DNA of 64,000 nucleotides from Paramacrobiotus metropolitanus (GCF_019649055.1 NW_026570356.1:1-64000); one strand, 5' to 3'; counted from the stretch's first letter, positions 9,081-19,361 are shown. Numbers and translations: made by a program. The notes: generated by a model not told the origin, from the letters alone.

Positions 9081-10970
9081 CTATTGGGGGCCGGGGACGG
9101 CGGCAGTTGCGGCCGTTGGGCTGGTGGCGGGGTTGCCAATGGGGTCGACCACCATTCTGGGGGTTCCCTCCGTTTCCTGGCCGGGCTGCCGGTTAGGGCT
9201 GCCTTGGCCGCCGAATCCGCCGGCATTCTGCTGACGGGGGCGTGGGGGTGGTACGATGTTCGGGTAGTTCTGATTCGCCGAACCTAACGGCCATCCGTTA
9301 TCGTACCGGTACCTCCAGTCCAGGTACCATCTCCGGTTTGGATTGTCTTCCAGCCGGAGGTTGGCGTAGCCACAACTCGCTTGGTTGTGGTTGCCCCATA
9401 GGCAGTGACCACAGGAAAATATTCCGTCCTGGGTCCACTGGAAGAACTTGGCTTCCATCCGATCGACGTAGGTTGCCTGCTGGCGAGCCTCCTGCTGTGG
9501 TGTCCGGGGCTGCCGCTGCACGTTCTGGGGCTGTCCGCCTCCACCCGCGCGGTTGCCGAAGCTTCCGCGGCCGCGATTCCCGCCGCCACGTCTTCCGCCG
9601 GAGCCACCATATTGTGATGCTCCACCGCGTCCATATCCGCCTCCGAAGCCATACCCCTGGTTCTGAGGTTGGCCGTAGCCGGAGTTCTGGCCGTAGCCCT
9701 GTTGGGGCTGGCCATAGCCGGGGTTCCGAGGCTGGCTGTAGCCCTGTTGGGGCTGGCCATAGCCGGAGTAACCCTGGCTCTGTGATTGGCCGTAGCCGGG
9801 GCTCCGAGGCTGACTCGGTTGGCCGCTATTTCCATAGGCTGGCGGCGTGACCATGGTCCCTGTTGGGGCTCCATTCAGGTTCATCGCCGCCATTGCCGCC
9901 CAAGTCTGGTCGATTTGACCACGGGCCTGAGGGGGTGGTGTCGCCGGAGGGCTCTGTCGATGAAGCCCCGGTTGCACGTTCTGGTAACCTGGCGAGTTGG
10001 GTTGGATGTATCCGGGAGCCGGTTGGGTCACAGGAACGGGAGTCGCCGTCCTGACGGTGATGTAGTTGGTGGAATTACCACCTTTAACTACCTGATACAT
10101 CGGCTTACCCCGGGTGAAGTCCCGTACGTAGTCCCGGAACTCACGCGTCGTCTTCGGCATTCGAACGTCCAGGGCTGCCCGAAGGATTGGCTCCGTGACG
10201 TTCGTCCGCAGGTAGAAGACCGCCAATTCGTCGGTGAGGTTGCCTCGTTGTTTGAGGTTTATGATGGCGTCATAGTACTGCTCGGGTGTCTCTTGCCCCA
10301 GCATGTACTTTCTGGTGGTGATGTCCGCGACTGCTGTGACCTGCTTGTCAGGGTCCATAAACCGGGCCGCAAATTGCTGCAGCCAGTAGTCGACGGTCCA
10401 TCCATTTTCTTCGGGTTCCAGAGTTGACTGGTTCTGATACCATTCCAGGGCTTGTCCAGTTAGGGCGCCCTCTAGCTCCGTCATGAAGGCTACGTCCGTC
10501 ATTGCGACGCCGTCAGCCTCCGAGCGATAGATTCGCCGGATCTTTGTGATCCAGCCTTCCACCTTGGCCCCGTCGCCGTTGAACTTCGGTAACTCTGCCC
10601 GATTCTTCCGAGCCATAATCCGGTTGTTCCGCTCTTCGTATCGGCGCCGGCCTTCTTCATAGCCCTCCTGTCGGGCTTGAGCAATGTCTTGCTCATCAGG
10701 TGGTGGAGTCTGACGGTGTTGGACCGCCGGCATTGCCTGTTGGGCTACCGGAGGGTTCCAAACTACCGGGTAGGCCGCTTGCTGGTTCTGCGCAGCCGGG
10801 GCGGGTTGAGGTGGGTACGGCTGTGGTTGGGGTTGGGGGTATGGGTTACCAGGGGTGCCGGCTGGGGCTGTCCAGGTCCAGGCGGAGATTCTGCGCTCCA
10901 TACCCCTGGTTCTGTGGCAGGTTTGGTGCCACATACCCAGGCATCCTTTGAAGGACTCTGTTGTGGTCAA
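9081..10970 (-). CDS. gag: Gag of Ty3/gypsy element 1 (retrotransposon gag domain plus zinc knuckle)
   Basis: The 629-residue ORF encodes the capsid/nucleocapsid precursor. Residues about 1-110 are Pro/Gln-rich. About 140-310 is a retrotransposon gag domain (ELPKFNGDG, LEGALTGQALEWYQ, FMDPDKQV, ETPEQYYDAII). A Gly/Tyr/Gln-rich repeat (GYGQPQ units) and an RGG-rich patch follow at about 390-490. A single CX2CX4HX4C knuckle sits at about 520-533 (CGHCLWGNHNQASC). It overlaps the upstream coiled-coil ORF in a +1 frame over 10,846-10,970; the internal Met near 10,900 may be the true start. It ends with CAA TAG GGG, and the same frame remains open into Pol, as in retroviruses that use stop-codon readthrough. 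Confidence 0.85.
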   Translation of the reverse strand: MTTTESFKGCLGMWHQTCHRTRGMERRISAWTWTAPAGTPGNPYPQPQPQPYPPQPAPAAQNQQAAYPVVWNPPVAQQAMPAVQHRQTPPPDEQDIAQARQEGYEEGRRRYEERNNRIMARKNRAELPKFNGDGAKVEGWITKIRRIYRSEADGVAMTDVAFMTELEGALTGQALEWYQNQSTLEPEENGWTVDYWLQQFAARFMDPDKQVTAVADITTRKYMLGQETPEQYYDAIINLKQRGNLTDELAVFYLRTNVTEPILRAALDVRMPKTTREFRDYVRDFTRGKPMYQVVKGGNSTNYITVRTATPVPVTQPAPGYIQPNSPGYQNVQPGLHRQSPPATPPPQARGQIDQTWAAMAAMNLNGAPTGTMVTPPAYGNSGQPSQPRSPGYGQSQSQGYSGYGQPQQGYSQPRNPGYGQPQQGYGQNSGYGQPQNQGYGFGGGYGRGGASQYGGSGGRRGGGNRGRGSFGNRAGGGGQPQNVQRQPRTPQQEARQQATYVDRMEAKFFQWTQDGIFSCGHCLWGNHNQASCGYANLRLEDNPNRRWYLDWRYRYDNGWPLGSANQNYPNIVPPPRPRQQNAGGFGGQGSPNRQPGQETEGTPRMVVDPIGNPATSPTAATAAVPGPQ

Positions 10971-12849
10971 GCCACATCCCCGGTGGTATAACCACGTATT
11001 GGTCGGCCTGGGGCACCGGACCTATTGGGTCCATATTGCCTTGCCGAGGCTGGCAAGGTCCATTGCCAACAGCGCCGGGGCCAACCAGACCTATTGGGTC
11101 ACGGTTGTCTGGCCGAGGCTGCTGTGGTGCATTATCCGGATATCCGGGGCGTACCGGGTCAGCCCAATTGCGCTGCCCTGCCGATACCGGTTGAACCTCG
11201 ATCCTCGGCGGGTACGTGTTCTGGGAACCCGAACGTTGTCGGTCCCGGTTGGAGTTTCCCGAATTAGGCTGTGAGCCTCCCGCCGAAGCGTTCGTCGGTG
11301 GTCGAAGTCCCATGCCGGATCCGTTTACCGGGGCTCGGAGGTTCGAGCCTCGGGGGTCCGAGCTTCGGGAGTCCGAGCCTCGGAGGTTCGAGGCTCGGGG
11401 GTCGTCCTGTGCGGTTAAAGTTGATACTACAGGCCTTGTTCCGGTTGAGAACATCGTCGTTGTGGATGTTCCTCCGTAAGCCGTAGTCGTTGTGGTAGTT
11501 GACTGGGTCGGTGCGTTGGGGGTGGCCGTCGAAGTGTTTCGCTCCGGCTCCGGGGCTGACGGTACCACCGGCGCTCTCGGTACGGGTCCTACCGATGGTT
11601 CGGCCCTAAGCATTCCGACCTGATACGTCTGACTCTCGAGAGCCCCCATTTGACCTGTTGGGTTCAGTAGGGGGTTATCTCGTCGCAGGTAGTCATCAGT
11701 CTGCTGACATTTATCCTGCTCTTGGGTAGTCCGGTAGGACGGGGGTTGCTCGGTCATGGAGTCCTCGAGATATGTCTTCTCTTCCTTCAGGCATGCGACC
11801 TCGATGCCCAGGTTTTCTCGTTCCTGGTACATCTGGTTGTACTTGTCACCAAGGTCGTTGTACCGGTTAGATAGGTCGATGCCGAAGTTGTAAAGCTCCT
11901 GTTGGTACTTCAGAAGACGGTCCTTGTCCATCTCCCACTGGGTTTTCTCGGGCTCAAGCTGTGTGATCCGGGCTCGTTGAGCCTCAATGACTGCGAGGTT
12001 CTCGGTGCGAGCCTGTTCGAACCGGGCTGTTTCGTTCTGAAGATGGGTGGTGAGGGCTAGAATCTGCTGGCCAAGTTGGGCCTGGCATAGCCGAAGGTCT
12101 AAGGCTATACCCTCCGGGTCATTCTGGTTCTCTCGGAGGTTCGCATAGGCCGTCCGGAGGAAGTCGAGTTCTGAGTTGAGCTCGTCGATCTCTCCCTCCA
12201 GGCCGATGATGCCCTGCTTAAGGTGATGGTTCTCCTCGCGATACTCATCCACCCGGTCGAACATCTTATGGAGTTCCGCCGAGCCAGCCTCGGAGTAGCC
12301 GAGGGCCTGTAACCGCTGCTCCAAGTCCTGGCGCAGGGTGGCCACTTCGGCCCGGGACTGCTCCAGCATGTCCTGGAGTCTAGTGACTTCGGCTTGTTCG
12401 TGACGGCAGGGCTCCTCAGTTACTTGCAACTGGGCCTCTAACCGTTCGATCTCCTGGGTAAGGTCATCAATGACAGCATTCGCACGTTCAAGTTCGTCAG
12501 TGAGCCTCTTGCGCTCCTGTTTGTGCGAAGCCACCGTCTGGGACAGAACATTCTCCGTCGATTGGACGATGTTTTGTCCGGCCAAGAGCTGGTTTTGCAG
12601 CTCGTAAATCCGTTGAGGGAGGACTTGTGGGTTGTCAATCTTCTCCGGAGGGGTCTTTGTCAGGTACCGCCGGGGTGTGTAGTCCGAGGCTCCGATGTGT
12701 GAGCCTGGGTATTGCTTCGGTGACGGAAACCTGAAGCCTTTTCTGCTGTCCGGACGCTCGGTCACCTTATTGGGTAACAGGGTTGCGTCAAAGACGTCGT
12801 CGGTCGGTGATGGAGTTTTATCAGCCCCGGAGTTCGGGGGTTCGAACAT
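10846..12849 (-). CDS. Coiled-coil ORF upstream of Gag (element 1 ORF B)
   Basis: The 667-residue ORF is not a standard Ty3/gypsy product. Residues about 75-380 show long heptad-like stretches (ELQNQLLAGQNIVQSTENV, LTQEIERLEAQLQ, LRQDLEQRLQ), so an extended coiled coil is predicted. The C-terminal third is Ser/Pro/Thr-rich with repeated SNLRGSDSR-like units, encoded by a degenerate 15-bp GC-rich repeat (11,330-11,400). It could act as an extra structural or assembly domain of a very large Gag. The frame is continuous upstream with ORF A except for one TAG at 12,912-12,910, and it overlaps Gag downstream in another frame. No other domain is recognised. Confidence 0.6.
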   Translation of the reverse strand: MFEPPNSGADKTPSPTDDVFDATLLPNKVTERPDSRKGFRFPSPKQYPGSHIGASDYTPRRYLTKTPPEKIDNPQVLPQRIYELQNQLLAGQNIVQSTENVLSQTVASHKQERKRLTDELERANAVIDDLTQEIERLEAQLQVTEEPCRHEQAEVTRLQDMLEQSRAEVATLRQDLEQRLQALGYSEAGSAELHKMFDRVDEYREENHHLKQGIIGLEGEIDELNSELDFLRTAYANLRENQNDPEGIALDLRLCQAQLGQQILALTTHLQNETARFEQARTENLAVIEAQRARITQLEPEKTQWEMDKDRLLKYQQELYNFGIDLSNRYNDLGDKYNQMYQERENLGIEVACLKEEKTYLEDSMTEQPPSYRTTQEQDKCQQTDDYLRRDNPLLNPTGQMGALESQTYQVGMLRAEPSVGPVPRAPVVPSAPEPERNTSTATPNAPTQSTTTTTTAYGGTSTTTMFSTGTRPVVSTLTAQDDPRASNLRGSDSRSSDPRGSNLRAPVNGSGMGLRPPTNASAGGSQPNSGNSNRDRQRSGSQNTYPPRIEVQPVSAGQRNWADPVRPGYPDNAPQQPRPDNRDPIGLVGPGAVGNGPCQPRQGNMDPIGPVPQADQYVVIPPGMWLDHNRVLQRMPGYVAPNLPQNQGYGAQNLRLDLDSPSRHPW

Positions 12850-12909
12850 CGGTGGTGTAGCCGGAAGGTCCGAGGTTGGCTTCGCGACCTTCGGTGAAGC
12901 CGATTTCGA

Positions 12910-14226
12910 CTAACGTGCGGCCTGTGAGGCTTCAATCCGGCTGGCTCGGGTCAGCATAGGTTCACTGCCGGGGGTTTTGGGTTTCGGGGATGACGGTCCG
13001 CCAGCCGAGGTTAAGTTAACCTCGGTAACCGAACCCTCAACCTCGCCCGTGGAGGTTGCAACCGACGAAATCCGGAATTTGACCGGAGAAACGGCTTTCC
13101 TAGCCGAGCAAATGGGGGTTGCCGGCCGGGTCTTGGGTGTTCCAACCTGTTGGGTCGGAGTCCGGACCCCGGTGTTGGGGGTCCGAGCCTCGGTGTCCGA
13201 GGCTCGAGCCTCGGTGTTCGAAGTTCCAGCCGACTGCAACCTTCCCGTTGAAGATTTTGAAGTCCCCGAGGTCGGCTTCGATAAGTTCGAAGTCCGAGTT
13301 GGAGTCCCGGTGAGGGTCCTCGGGTCCGGTGTGGTCGCCTTCGGAGTCCCCGAGGGTCGCTTCGGGTCCGGCGACGTCGATTTCCGGTTGTTGTCCGAAG
13401 ATTTTAGGTTGTTGCCCGTTGGTTTGGGGCTTTGAGCCAGGGTCGATGGGGACTTAGTCGGTGAACCCGCCTTGTGGGTTACCCCCCGGGTCGGTGATAC
13501 CGTACCCTTCATCTGGCTCAGGCTCATCTGGCCTTGCCTCGGTTTCGGTCCCGCCATGCTGCCCTGTTGGGGCTGCACAGGGTCGCCCATGTCTGGTGAC
13601 GCCTCGGAGCTACTTAGCGCCGGGCTCGAGGCTCCATGGTCCGGGGTGATGGCCGGGAAGAAGACTGGCGAGGCACCTGTTGGGTGCACAAGTCCAGCCG
13701 CAGGCTCGGAGTTCGCAGTTTGACCTATTGGGTCATGCGGAACCTCCGGTTCAGCCTGTGGTAGCTCGAGGAACGTCCGGTCGTGTGCGTCCTCGAAGCT
13801 ATCCTCCGGCGATTGAGTGAAGTCGTTCGCCAGGATCCGCGCGTCCCGCTTCTCCTTGGCCGACTTGGTCGACTGGTTCGACTTGCCGGACTTACTCGAT
13901 CGGTTGGAATCCGACGAGTGAGGCTCACTACCCGGGCCGGCATGGCGGAAGGTGTACCCGCCTGCGTTGTCTCGTCGGGCGTAGCCTTGGTCGAACTTCC
14001 GTTCATACGGGTTCTCTCGACCGGACATCTTCAGTGGTGACTCTATTGGAGCCTCGAAGTAGCCTCCGGGTTGACCCTTCAGCCAAGAAGTCGGACTATC
14101 CCTATTGGGGACTTGTCCGAAATTGATGAGGCTTTTTGCCTGTTGAGGGTCCGAGGGTCCGGTGGGGGGGGCAGAGGTCCGGTGGGGTGTGGGGTGATGG
14201 TGTAGGTGTGCTTGTACTACTTGCAA
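12910..14226 (-). CDS. Disordered Ser/Thr/Pro-rich 5' ORF (element 1 ORF A)
   Basis: The 438-residue ORF is the first long frame after the leader of element 1. It is low-complexity, with Ser-Lys patches at residues about 105-125 (SSKSGKSNQSTKSAKEK) and SPTK/TPKT-like repeats in the C-terminal half, encoded by degenerate GAGGCTCG/GTCCGAG words. It has no transmembrane segment or enzymatic motif. It ends at an in-frame amber (CGT TAG TCG) beyond which the same frame runs 20 codons to the Met of ORF B. ORF A and ORF B may therefore be one ancestral reading frame of about 1,125 codons broken by a point mutation, or a readthrough pair. The start codon is uncertain. Confidence 0.5.
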   Translation of the reverse strand: MQVVQAHLHHHPTPHRTSAPPTGPSDPQQAKSLINFGQVPNRDSPTSWLKGQPGGYFEAPIESPLKMSGRENPYERKFDQGYARRDNAGGYTFRHAGPGSEPHSSDSNRSSKSGKSNQSTKSAKEKRDARILANDFTQSPEDSFEDAHDRTFLELPQAEPEVPHDPIGQTANSEPAAGLVHPTGASPVFFPAITPDHGASSPALSSSEASPDMGDPVQPQQGSMAGPKPRQGQMSLSQMKGTVSPTRGVTHKAGSPTKSPSTLAQSPKPTGNNLKSSDNNRKSTSPDPKRPSGTPKATTPDPRTLTGTPTRTSNLSKPTSGTSKSSTGRLQSAGTSNTEARASDTEARTPNTGVRTPTQQVGTPKTRPATPICSARKAVSPVKFRISSVATSTGEVEGSVTEVNLTSAGGPSSPKPKTPGSEPMLTRASRIEASQAAR

Positions 14227-15690
14227 CTCAGTACTGTTGTCAATACAGGGTACAGCTTACGTACGTCCTATACTACAGTACTGACCGCTATGACGTCACA
14301 CACCGCTAAGTGGTCTTGCAGATTACTGCCTACGTCACGATTCTGCGCGCCGCGTGCAAAATTCCAAAAAACTATGACTCACTACGGGCTCACAGCATAG
14401 GGAATCTCCCCGCTGTCCTGATTGGTCGGATTTTATAATGTAAAATCGGCCGTCGTGACGTCACAATTATTTAAATTTTTGAATTAATTATTTTCCGCGT
14501 CAGAAAAATTCCGAAAAATCAGGGAAAATTCAGGAAAAATTTTCTAACCGGCCAAAAACTAGTTTAGCCGGGGGAAAGTTATTCCCTTAATTTTTCGTAA
14601 ATTTAGAAAGGTTGTTAGCCGAGGCTCAGAGGGTCTACACCGAGGCTCGAGGGTCCGGCCTAGTAAGGCTAGCTAACCCTATTTTTACCCTATTTAGATG
14701 TTTTTAAGCCCGTTTTTTCGGGTAAAAATAAGTTTTAGCCGGCCAAAACTACTTTTGGTGCGGTGAAAAGAAAAATTGCCCGGCTATATCGGGTCTTTAG
14801 AGGCTCTACGAGGCTTACCGAGGGTCAGTCGACCCTATTTACCGGGTAAGTCCGCGTGAATCCGCTCGTTGATCCGGTGAATCCGCGCCGTTAAAGTTGC
14901 GGGTGCCACTTAAGGCAAAGGCGACCCCGATTGATGAGGCTGAGAGAGTCCGCGAGGGTCCGCTGAGTCCGTGCCGTCCGTTCCGTCCGGGGATCCGCGG
15001 TGACCGCTAATCAACCCGGGCAAAGTCCGTCCGAGGGTTGTTGCCGCGAGAACGTTCCGTCCACGCGCAAGGGAGAGGGTCTGCCGAGGCTTTCTGCCCG
15101 CAAAAGAGAGAGAGGAGACCAGACCGTTCTGGCTGGCGGCGATCAGATGGGGATAGGAACCGTTGGTTCTCCCCTTTCTTCACGTCGGCCGTACGGATGT
15201 AGGTCTACACCGTGGTCTCGAGAGGTTCGCAGAAGGAAAAACTCAACGATCTGCTATCATGTGACAGCAGGCGAACAAAGGCTCACGATAGTGAGAAGGC
15301 TTTATTGTGGATAGCAATAAAGTACAGAGAACCAAAAATACAAAGGCTCGATGTAGCTGTAGAATGTAAATCACCGAATGTCAGCTAATGAATGAAAATG
15401 AATGGCACATCGAGCCATAACATGGGAAAAAGCCTAATGCGGCACTGGGCAGATCCAACACGAGCGAACGAACGCTGATAGGCCGAGATGTGGAAAGGAG
15501 GCGTGGCTCCGCCTACATCGAGGCCGATGATTGGCCGAGACGAAAGGCTGGGCGGAAAGCTGCCTGAGTCGAGGCCGATCTAGCGCTCGACAGCGAGTGC
15601 GACTCGATGTGAGTCAGCACACCGGAAGCGGGACTGTCGCTGGCTGCCTACTCGTAGGCTGCCATAGCGACTGGCCCAACACTGTTCTAG
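14227..15690 (-). promoter_or_regulatory. Leader and probable 5' LTR/promoter of element 1
   Basis: No gene is seen. Read on the minus strand, the likely LTR start is TGTTGGGCCAGTCGC at about 15,690, followed by a CCAAT box (CGGCCAATCATC, about 15,535), a GC-box-like GGCGGAGCCACGCC and an AATAAA near 15,310. Two perfect TGACGTCA palindromes (about 14,291 and 14,456), plus related TACGTCA, lie close to ORF A and resemble CREB/ATF sites. A TGG-starting candidate primer site lies at about 14,908-14,890, but the sequence before it does not end in CA. No second LTR copy exists in the window, so the LTR boundaries are inferred only. Confidence 0.4.
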
Positions 15691-15844
15691 GTTTATGTTA
15701 TTAGATTTAGTTGTTTTTCCTTATGTCGTCTTATGTTTATGTTGTTTTACTAATTAAGAAAACATTGCTGGATCACAGGCTCGCAAACTTGTTTTAGCGT
15801 AGTGAATGCATGTACCCGCTATTAGCTGAAAATCGAACGCGGTA

Positions 15845-15906
15845 ATTAAAATTAGTGGTGGCCAAAATGAATGGCGGCCAAAATGAATGGTGGTCAAAAT
15901 GATAGG
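15845..15906. repeat. 16-bp module array, about 3 units
   Basis: Read on the minus strand, the block consists of near-repeats of CATTTTGGCCRCCATT. The same module, with TTCGGCC or TTTTGTCC in the middle, recurs at 31,095-31,215 beside a MULE transposase remnant and at both ends of the 42.7-43.3 kb element. It directly precedes the LINE, which looks 5'-truncated here. No opposite array was seen nearby, so this is probably a solo arm. Confidence 0.6.
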
Positions 15907-15989
15907 GCGCCCTGCGACCAACTTGTTAAGGGACGTGGCCCGGTACATGGTGCCAAATTCGTGTACATGCACGAAAATGCTGCTCAGAA

Positions 15990-18433
15990 AGCTCAGCTAA
16001 ACTTTATGCTCAGAAAGCACCACGTAAATCGCGTAAAAAACGATCCTTCGACGAAGCTCTTCGCAAAGCAGTGAACACAAAGTTACAGGATGGAGACATC
16101 AGTGAAGCTGTCAAGATACTCACCTCCGAAGATACTGTTGCTGAACTTTCGGAGGGAGTTTTACGGGCGCTTAAATATAAACATCCAGATCCACCAGCGG
16201 ATCTGGATACAACGGTCTGAGATGTTCCCCCCATAACGCATGATGTTTCTGTTGATGACATTTTGTGTGCTGTCAAGTCTTTTCCTGCAGGCTCTTCAGC
16301 AGGCCCTGATGGTTTACGGCCACAGCATCTTAAAGATATGCTGAGTGTGCAAGGGGATACGGGCACGCACCTCTTATCGGCCTTGGCAAAACTGGCCAAA
16401 GTGGTTCTTGCGGGAAAAATACCAGCGGCTACCAAGAAAGTGTTTTTTGGTGGAATATTGACACCCCTTACGAAAAAATCTGGTGGAATTCGTCCGATAG
16501 CATGCGGATGTACTCTTAGACGGTTGTTCAGTAAGCTGATCGGGTATCGTGTTCAAGACCAGATGGGTGAGCTGTTTCGTCCTGTTCAGCTTGGCTATGG
16601 AGCGCGTGGTGGTGCTGAAGTTGTAGTTCATTCTGCGCGAAAATTTCTGGACCACGAAATCAATGGAGTGAAGGTTCTTCTGAAAGTTGATTTTGCCAAC
16701 GCATTCAATACCGTGCGACGAGATGTTATGTTGAAGAAAGTGGCGGAAATAATTCCCGAATATTATGCATTTTTATACGCAGCATACGGGAGCTCTTCTT
16801 CGTTATTCTGTGGGGAGAATATTATTTTATCGGCTCATGGTATTCAACAGGGAGATCCTCTGGGACCGTTATTGTTTTGCCTGTGTACGGACGAGCTTTC
16901 AAAAGGAATGCGATCAAGCTTTAACGCGTGGTATTTAGACGACGCAACGATTGGTGGTGCTGTTGATTCAGTATTATTGGACTTTGAAACAATTGTTCAT
17001 TGCGCATCAGAACTAGGGCTACACATTAATCCGGAAAAATGCGAACTATTCATGAGTGGCGGAACGGTGACTGAACAAGAAGCGATTTTCCGGATGTTCA
17101 GTGAAGTTGCACCAGGAATCCAGTGGATAAAGCAGGAACAGCTGGACCTGTTGGGTGCCCCGCTTACTGAATGGGCAATAGGGCGAGTGCTGGATGGCAA
17201 GATCGGTCAGATCGCAAGACTGACCGATCTTCTGGGTGTGTTACCAGCTCATCAGTCGCTATATCTGCTTAAGAATAGCCTTTCGCTGCCCAGGTTGTTG
17301 TTTACTCTTAGGTGTCGCCTTGTTGGAAGTGCCCTGAAAAGTTGCATGAATTTGATGAACGCGTAAGAAAGAAGGCGGAAGAAATCACCAACGTCCAAAT
17401 GTCCGAAGCAGTGTGGAAACTGGCTTCCTTACCGGACCGGATGGGTGGTATAAGGCTTCCTAAAGCACAGGAAATTTCTCTGCCCGCCTACTTATCCTCG
17501 CGATATGCTACAGAGACGCTCGTAGCGAAGATCGTGCCCGTGGACGGTGAAGAAGACATGAACTTGTGTGTAGAGAAGTTTCAAGAGATGAATGGTGAAC
17601 CGGCCCCACCTGAAGTGCATCGTCGTTATCAGTCTGCCTGGACGGCTATTGTGTATGCCAAGGAGCATCGATATTTAGTGGATAATGCTAACGTTATCGA
17701 GAAAGCACGCTTGTTGGCAATTTCTACGAAAGAATCGGCTGCTTGGTTGTCCGCTTTGCCCGTCGCCAGCCTTGGTAATTTGTTGGACGATGTGGCTGTG
17801 AGGATTGCGGTTGCACTACGGTTGAGTGCTCCTGTTTGCAGTGAGCATGAATGTATTTGTGGTAATATAGTTGACAAGTTTGGCCGCCACGGTCTATCTT
17901 GTAAGCGTAGCAAGGGACGGATACCTCGCCACGAGCATTTAAACGATATCACACAAAGAGCGATTGGATCAGCGAAGATATCGTCTATCCGTGAACCACC
18001 TGGTTTGGATCGGAAGAATGGCAAGCGGCCTGATGGATTAACGCATTATCCTTGGAAGAATGGCAAAGCGTTGGTATGGGACGTTACCGTAGCCGATACG
18101 TTTGCGCAGACATATATCGGTCAGACATCCGATCATGCTGGCGCTGCAGCAGAAGCGGCCGAGCACCGGAAGTGCGGCAGGTATGTTGACTTGGCTGATC
18201 GGTACATTTTTCAACCCGTAGCGTTGGAAACAAGGGGAAGCTGCGGCCCTCTTACCATGGATTTCATCAATGAGGTGGCTAGACGCATCAGAGAGCAGAC
18301 CGGTGAAATCCGCGCAAAGCATTTTCTGTTACAACGTTTTAGCATAGAAATTCAGCGCGGTAATGCTGCTTGTGTGTTAGGAACAGTTGAGAAGCAGCTT
18401 GATCTCGATGATGTGTTTTTGGTTTGTGTATAG
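15990..18433 (+). pseudogene. RLE-type non-LTR retrotransposon (RT plus CCHC plus endonuclease)
   Basis: The coding sequence lies in three frames. 16,000-16,260 encodes a basic N-terminal part and contains an in-frame TGA (about 16,218). 16,263-17,366 is the reverse transcriptase: SSAGPDGLRPQHL, KVDFANAFNTVRRD (first catalytic Asp), QQGDPLGPLLF and WYLDDAT (catalytic DD). A one-base shift near 17,320 leads to 17,312-18,433, with the thumb and a C-terminal CxC..GRHGLSC..GRIPRHEHL zinc cluster followed by RPDG and LVWDVTV. This order (RT, zinc motif, PD-(D/E)XK-like site) is typical of restriction-like-endonuclease LINEs such as R2/R4. The 5' end is missing or unrecognised. A second copy of the C-terminal part lies at 63,364-64,000. 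Confidence 0.85.
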
Positions 18434-18606
18434 TTGAGCAGACGGTTTCGTATGTGCACTGATTTAATTTAGTTTTCTCTAGAGTACGTCTTGTACGTCG
18501 CATGTACATGTACCTGTACTTCTATGCAGCCATTTCTTATATTATTAAACATGCATAAAACTGCTTACTGGTTAGTTTAATGCACGAAAACTTTCAATTT
18601 TGCGCA
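18434..18606. other. Short AT-rich spacer after the LINE
   Basis: This non-coding segment contains a CATGTACATGTAC-like tract and ATTAAAC words. It probably includes the LINE 3' untranslated region. Its end could not be placed because no poly-A or short tandem tail is obvious. Confidence 0.35.
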
Positions 18607-19013
18607 CTCCCAACCACCTTTTTGTTTCGTTTTATGACATTCTGAAGCCCGAAGATTTGTATACTTTGGCGTGAAAACCGTTTAATTGTGCGCGCAACAT
18701 CCGGTTCGGGAGTTATGGCTGTTAGAAAATTCCAAAAAGTTTAAATGCATTCAGGTGTACCAAAAGTCTCATTGTGGACCGATCTCTCTCACATTTTGCA
18801 CATAAATGCGCATGTCCGTGAGGATCGTTTTTACACCGATTCAGACTTCCATGATTTTTTTCAAATTTTAAAATGAATTTTAAAATTTTTGAAATTCAGT
18901 TTAAAATTTGAAAAAACGGATGTTGCGCTCACAAACGGTTTTCGCGCCAGTGTATACAAATCTTCTAGCTTCAGAATGTCATAAACCGAAACAAAAATGC
19001 AGCGCTCAAATGA
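18607..19013. mobile_element. Inverted-repeat element, family IR-1 copy 1
   Basis: The left arm (about 18,607-18,706) and right arm (about 18,918-19,013) are diverged inverted repeats sharing TTTCG, TATGACATTCTGAAG, GAAGATTTGTATAC and a core like CGAAAACCGTTT..GCGCAACATCCGG. The interior is AT-rich with a TTTTAAAATT run. The same arm is present as both arms at 60,842-61,455 and as one arm at about 32,095-32,290. No ORF is present, so this is probably a non-autonomous DNA transposon. Confidence 0.65.
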
Positions 19014-19139
19014 GCTTATGCGAGAATACATACTCTTAAAAACCGTTCTGTAATCCCCGTACCGGTGATTTTTCGAAATTAGAAACAGAATTTACAGTAG
19101 TAATCGTATTTCGGGAAGATTCAGCCTGCAATCTTGCAT

Positions 19140-19345
19140 TCAGTGTTCTTCGCTATCCGAAAAGAAGTTTTCTTAGGTCTTTGTAGGTTTTCTTAGTTTT
19201 GATTAGGTTGCTTAGGTTTCTTAGGTTTCTTAGGTTTCTTAGGTTTTCTTAGGTTTTCTCAGGTTTCTTAGGTTTCTTAGGTTTTTTAGGTTACTTAGGT
19301 TACTTATATTACTTAGGTTTCTTAGGCTTCTTAGGTTTTCTTATT
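19140..19345. repeat. TTTCTTAGG-type simple repeat tract
   Basis: About 20 imperfect copies of TTTCTTAGG (9-10 bp) run along the plus strand. The complementary CCTAAGAAA tract appears inside the array-terminated elements at 49.66-49.95 kb and 52.78-53.03 kb, and briefly in the tandem repeat at 39.1 and 39.35 kb. Confidence 0.8.
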
Positions 19346-19361
19346 TATCCCTATGTTATTC

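Noticed and set aside
9242-9850. Long plus-strand ORF opposite Gag of element 1
   Set aside because: Produced by GC-rich Gly/Tyr/Gln codons on the other strand; no domain.
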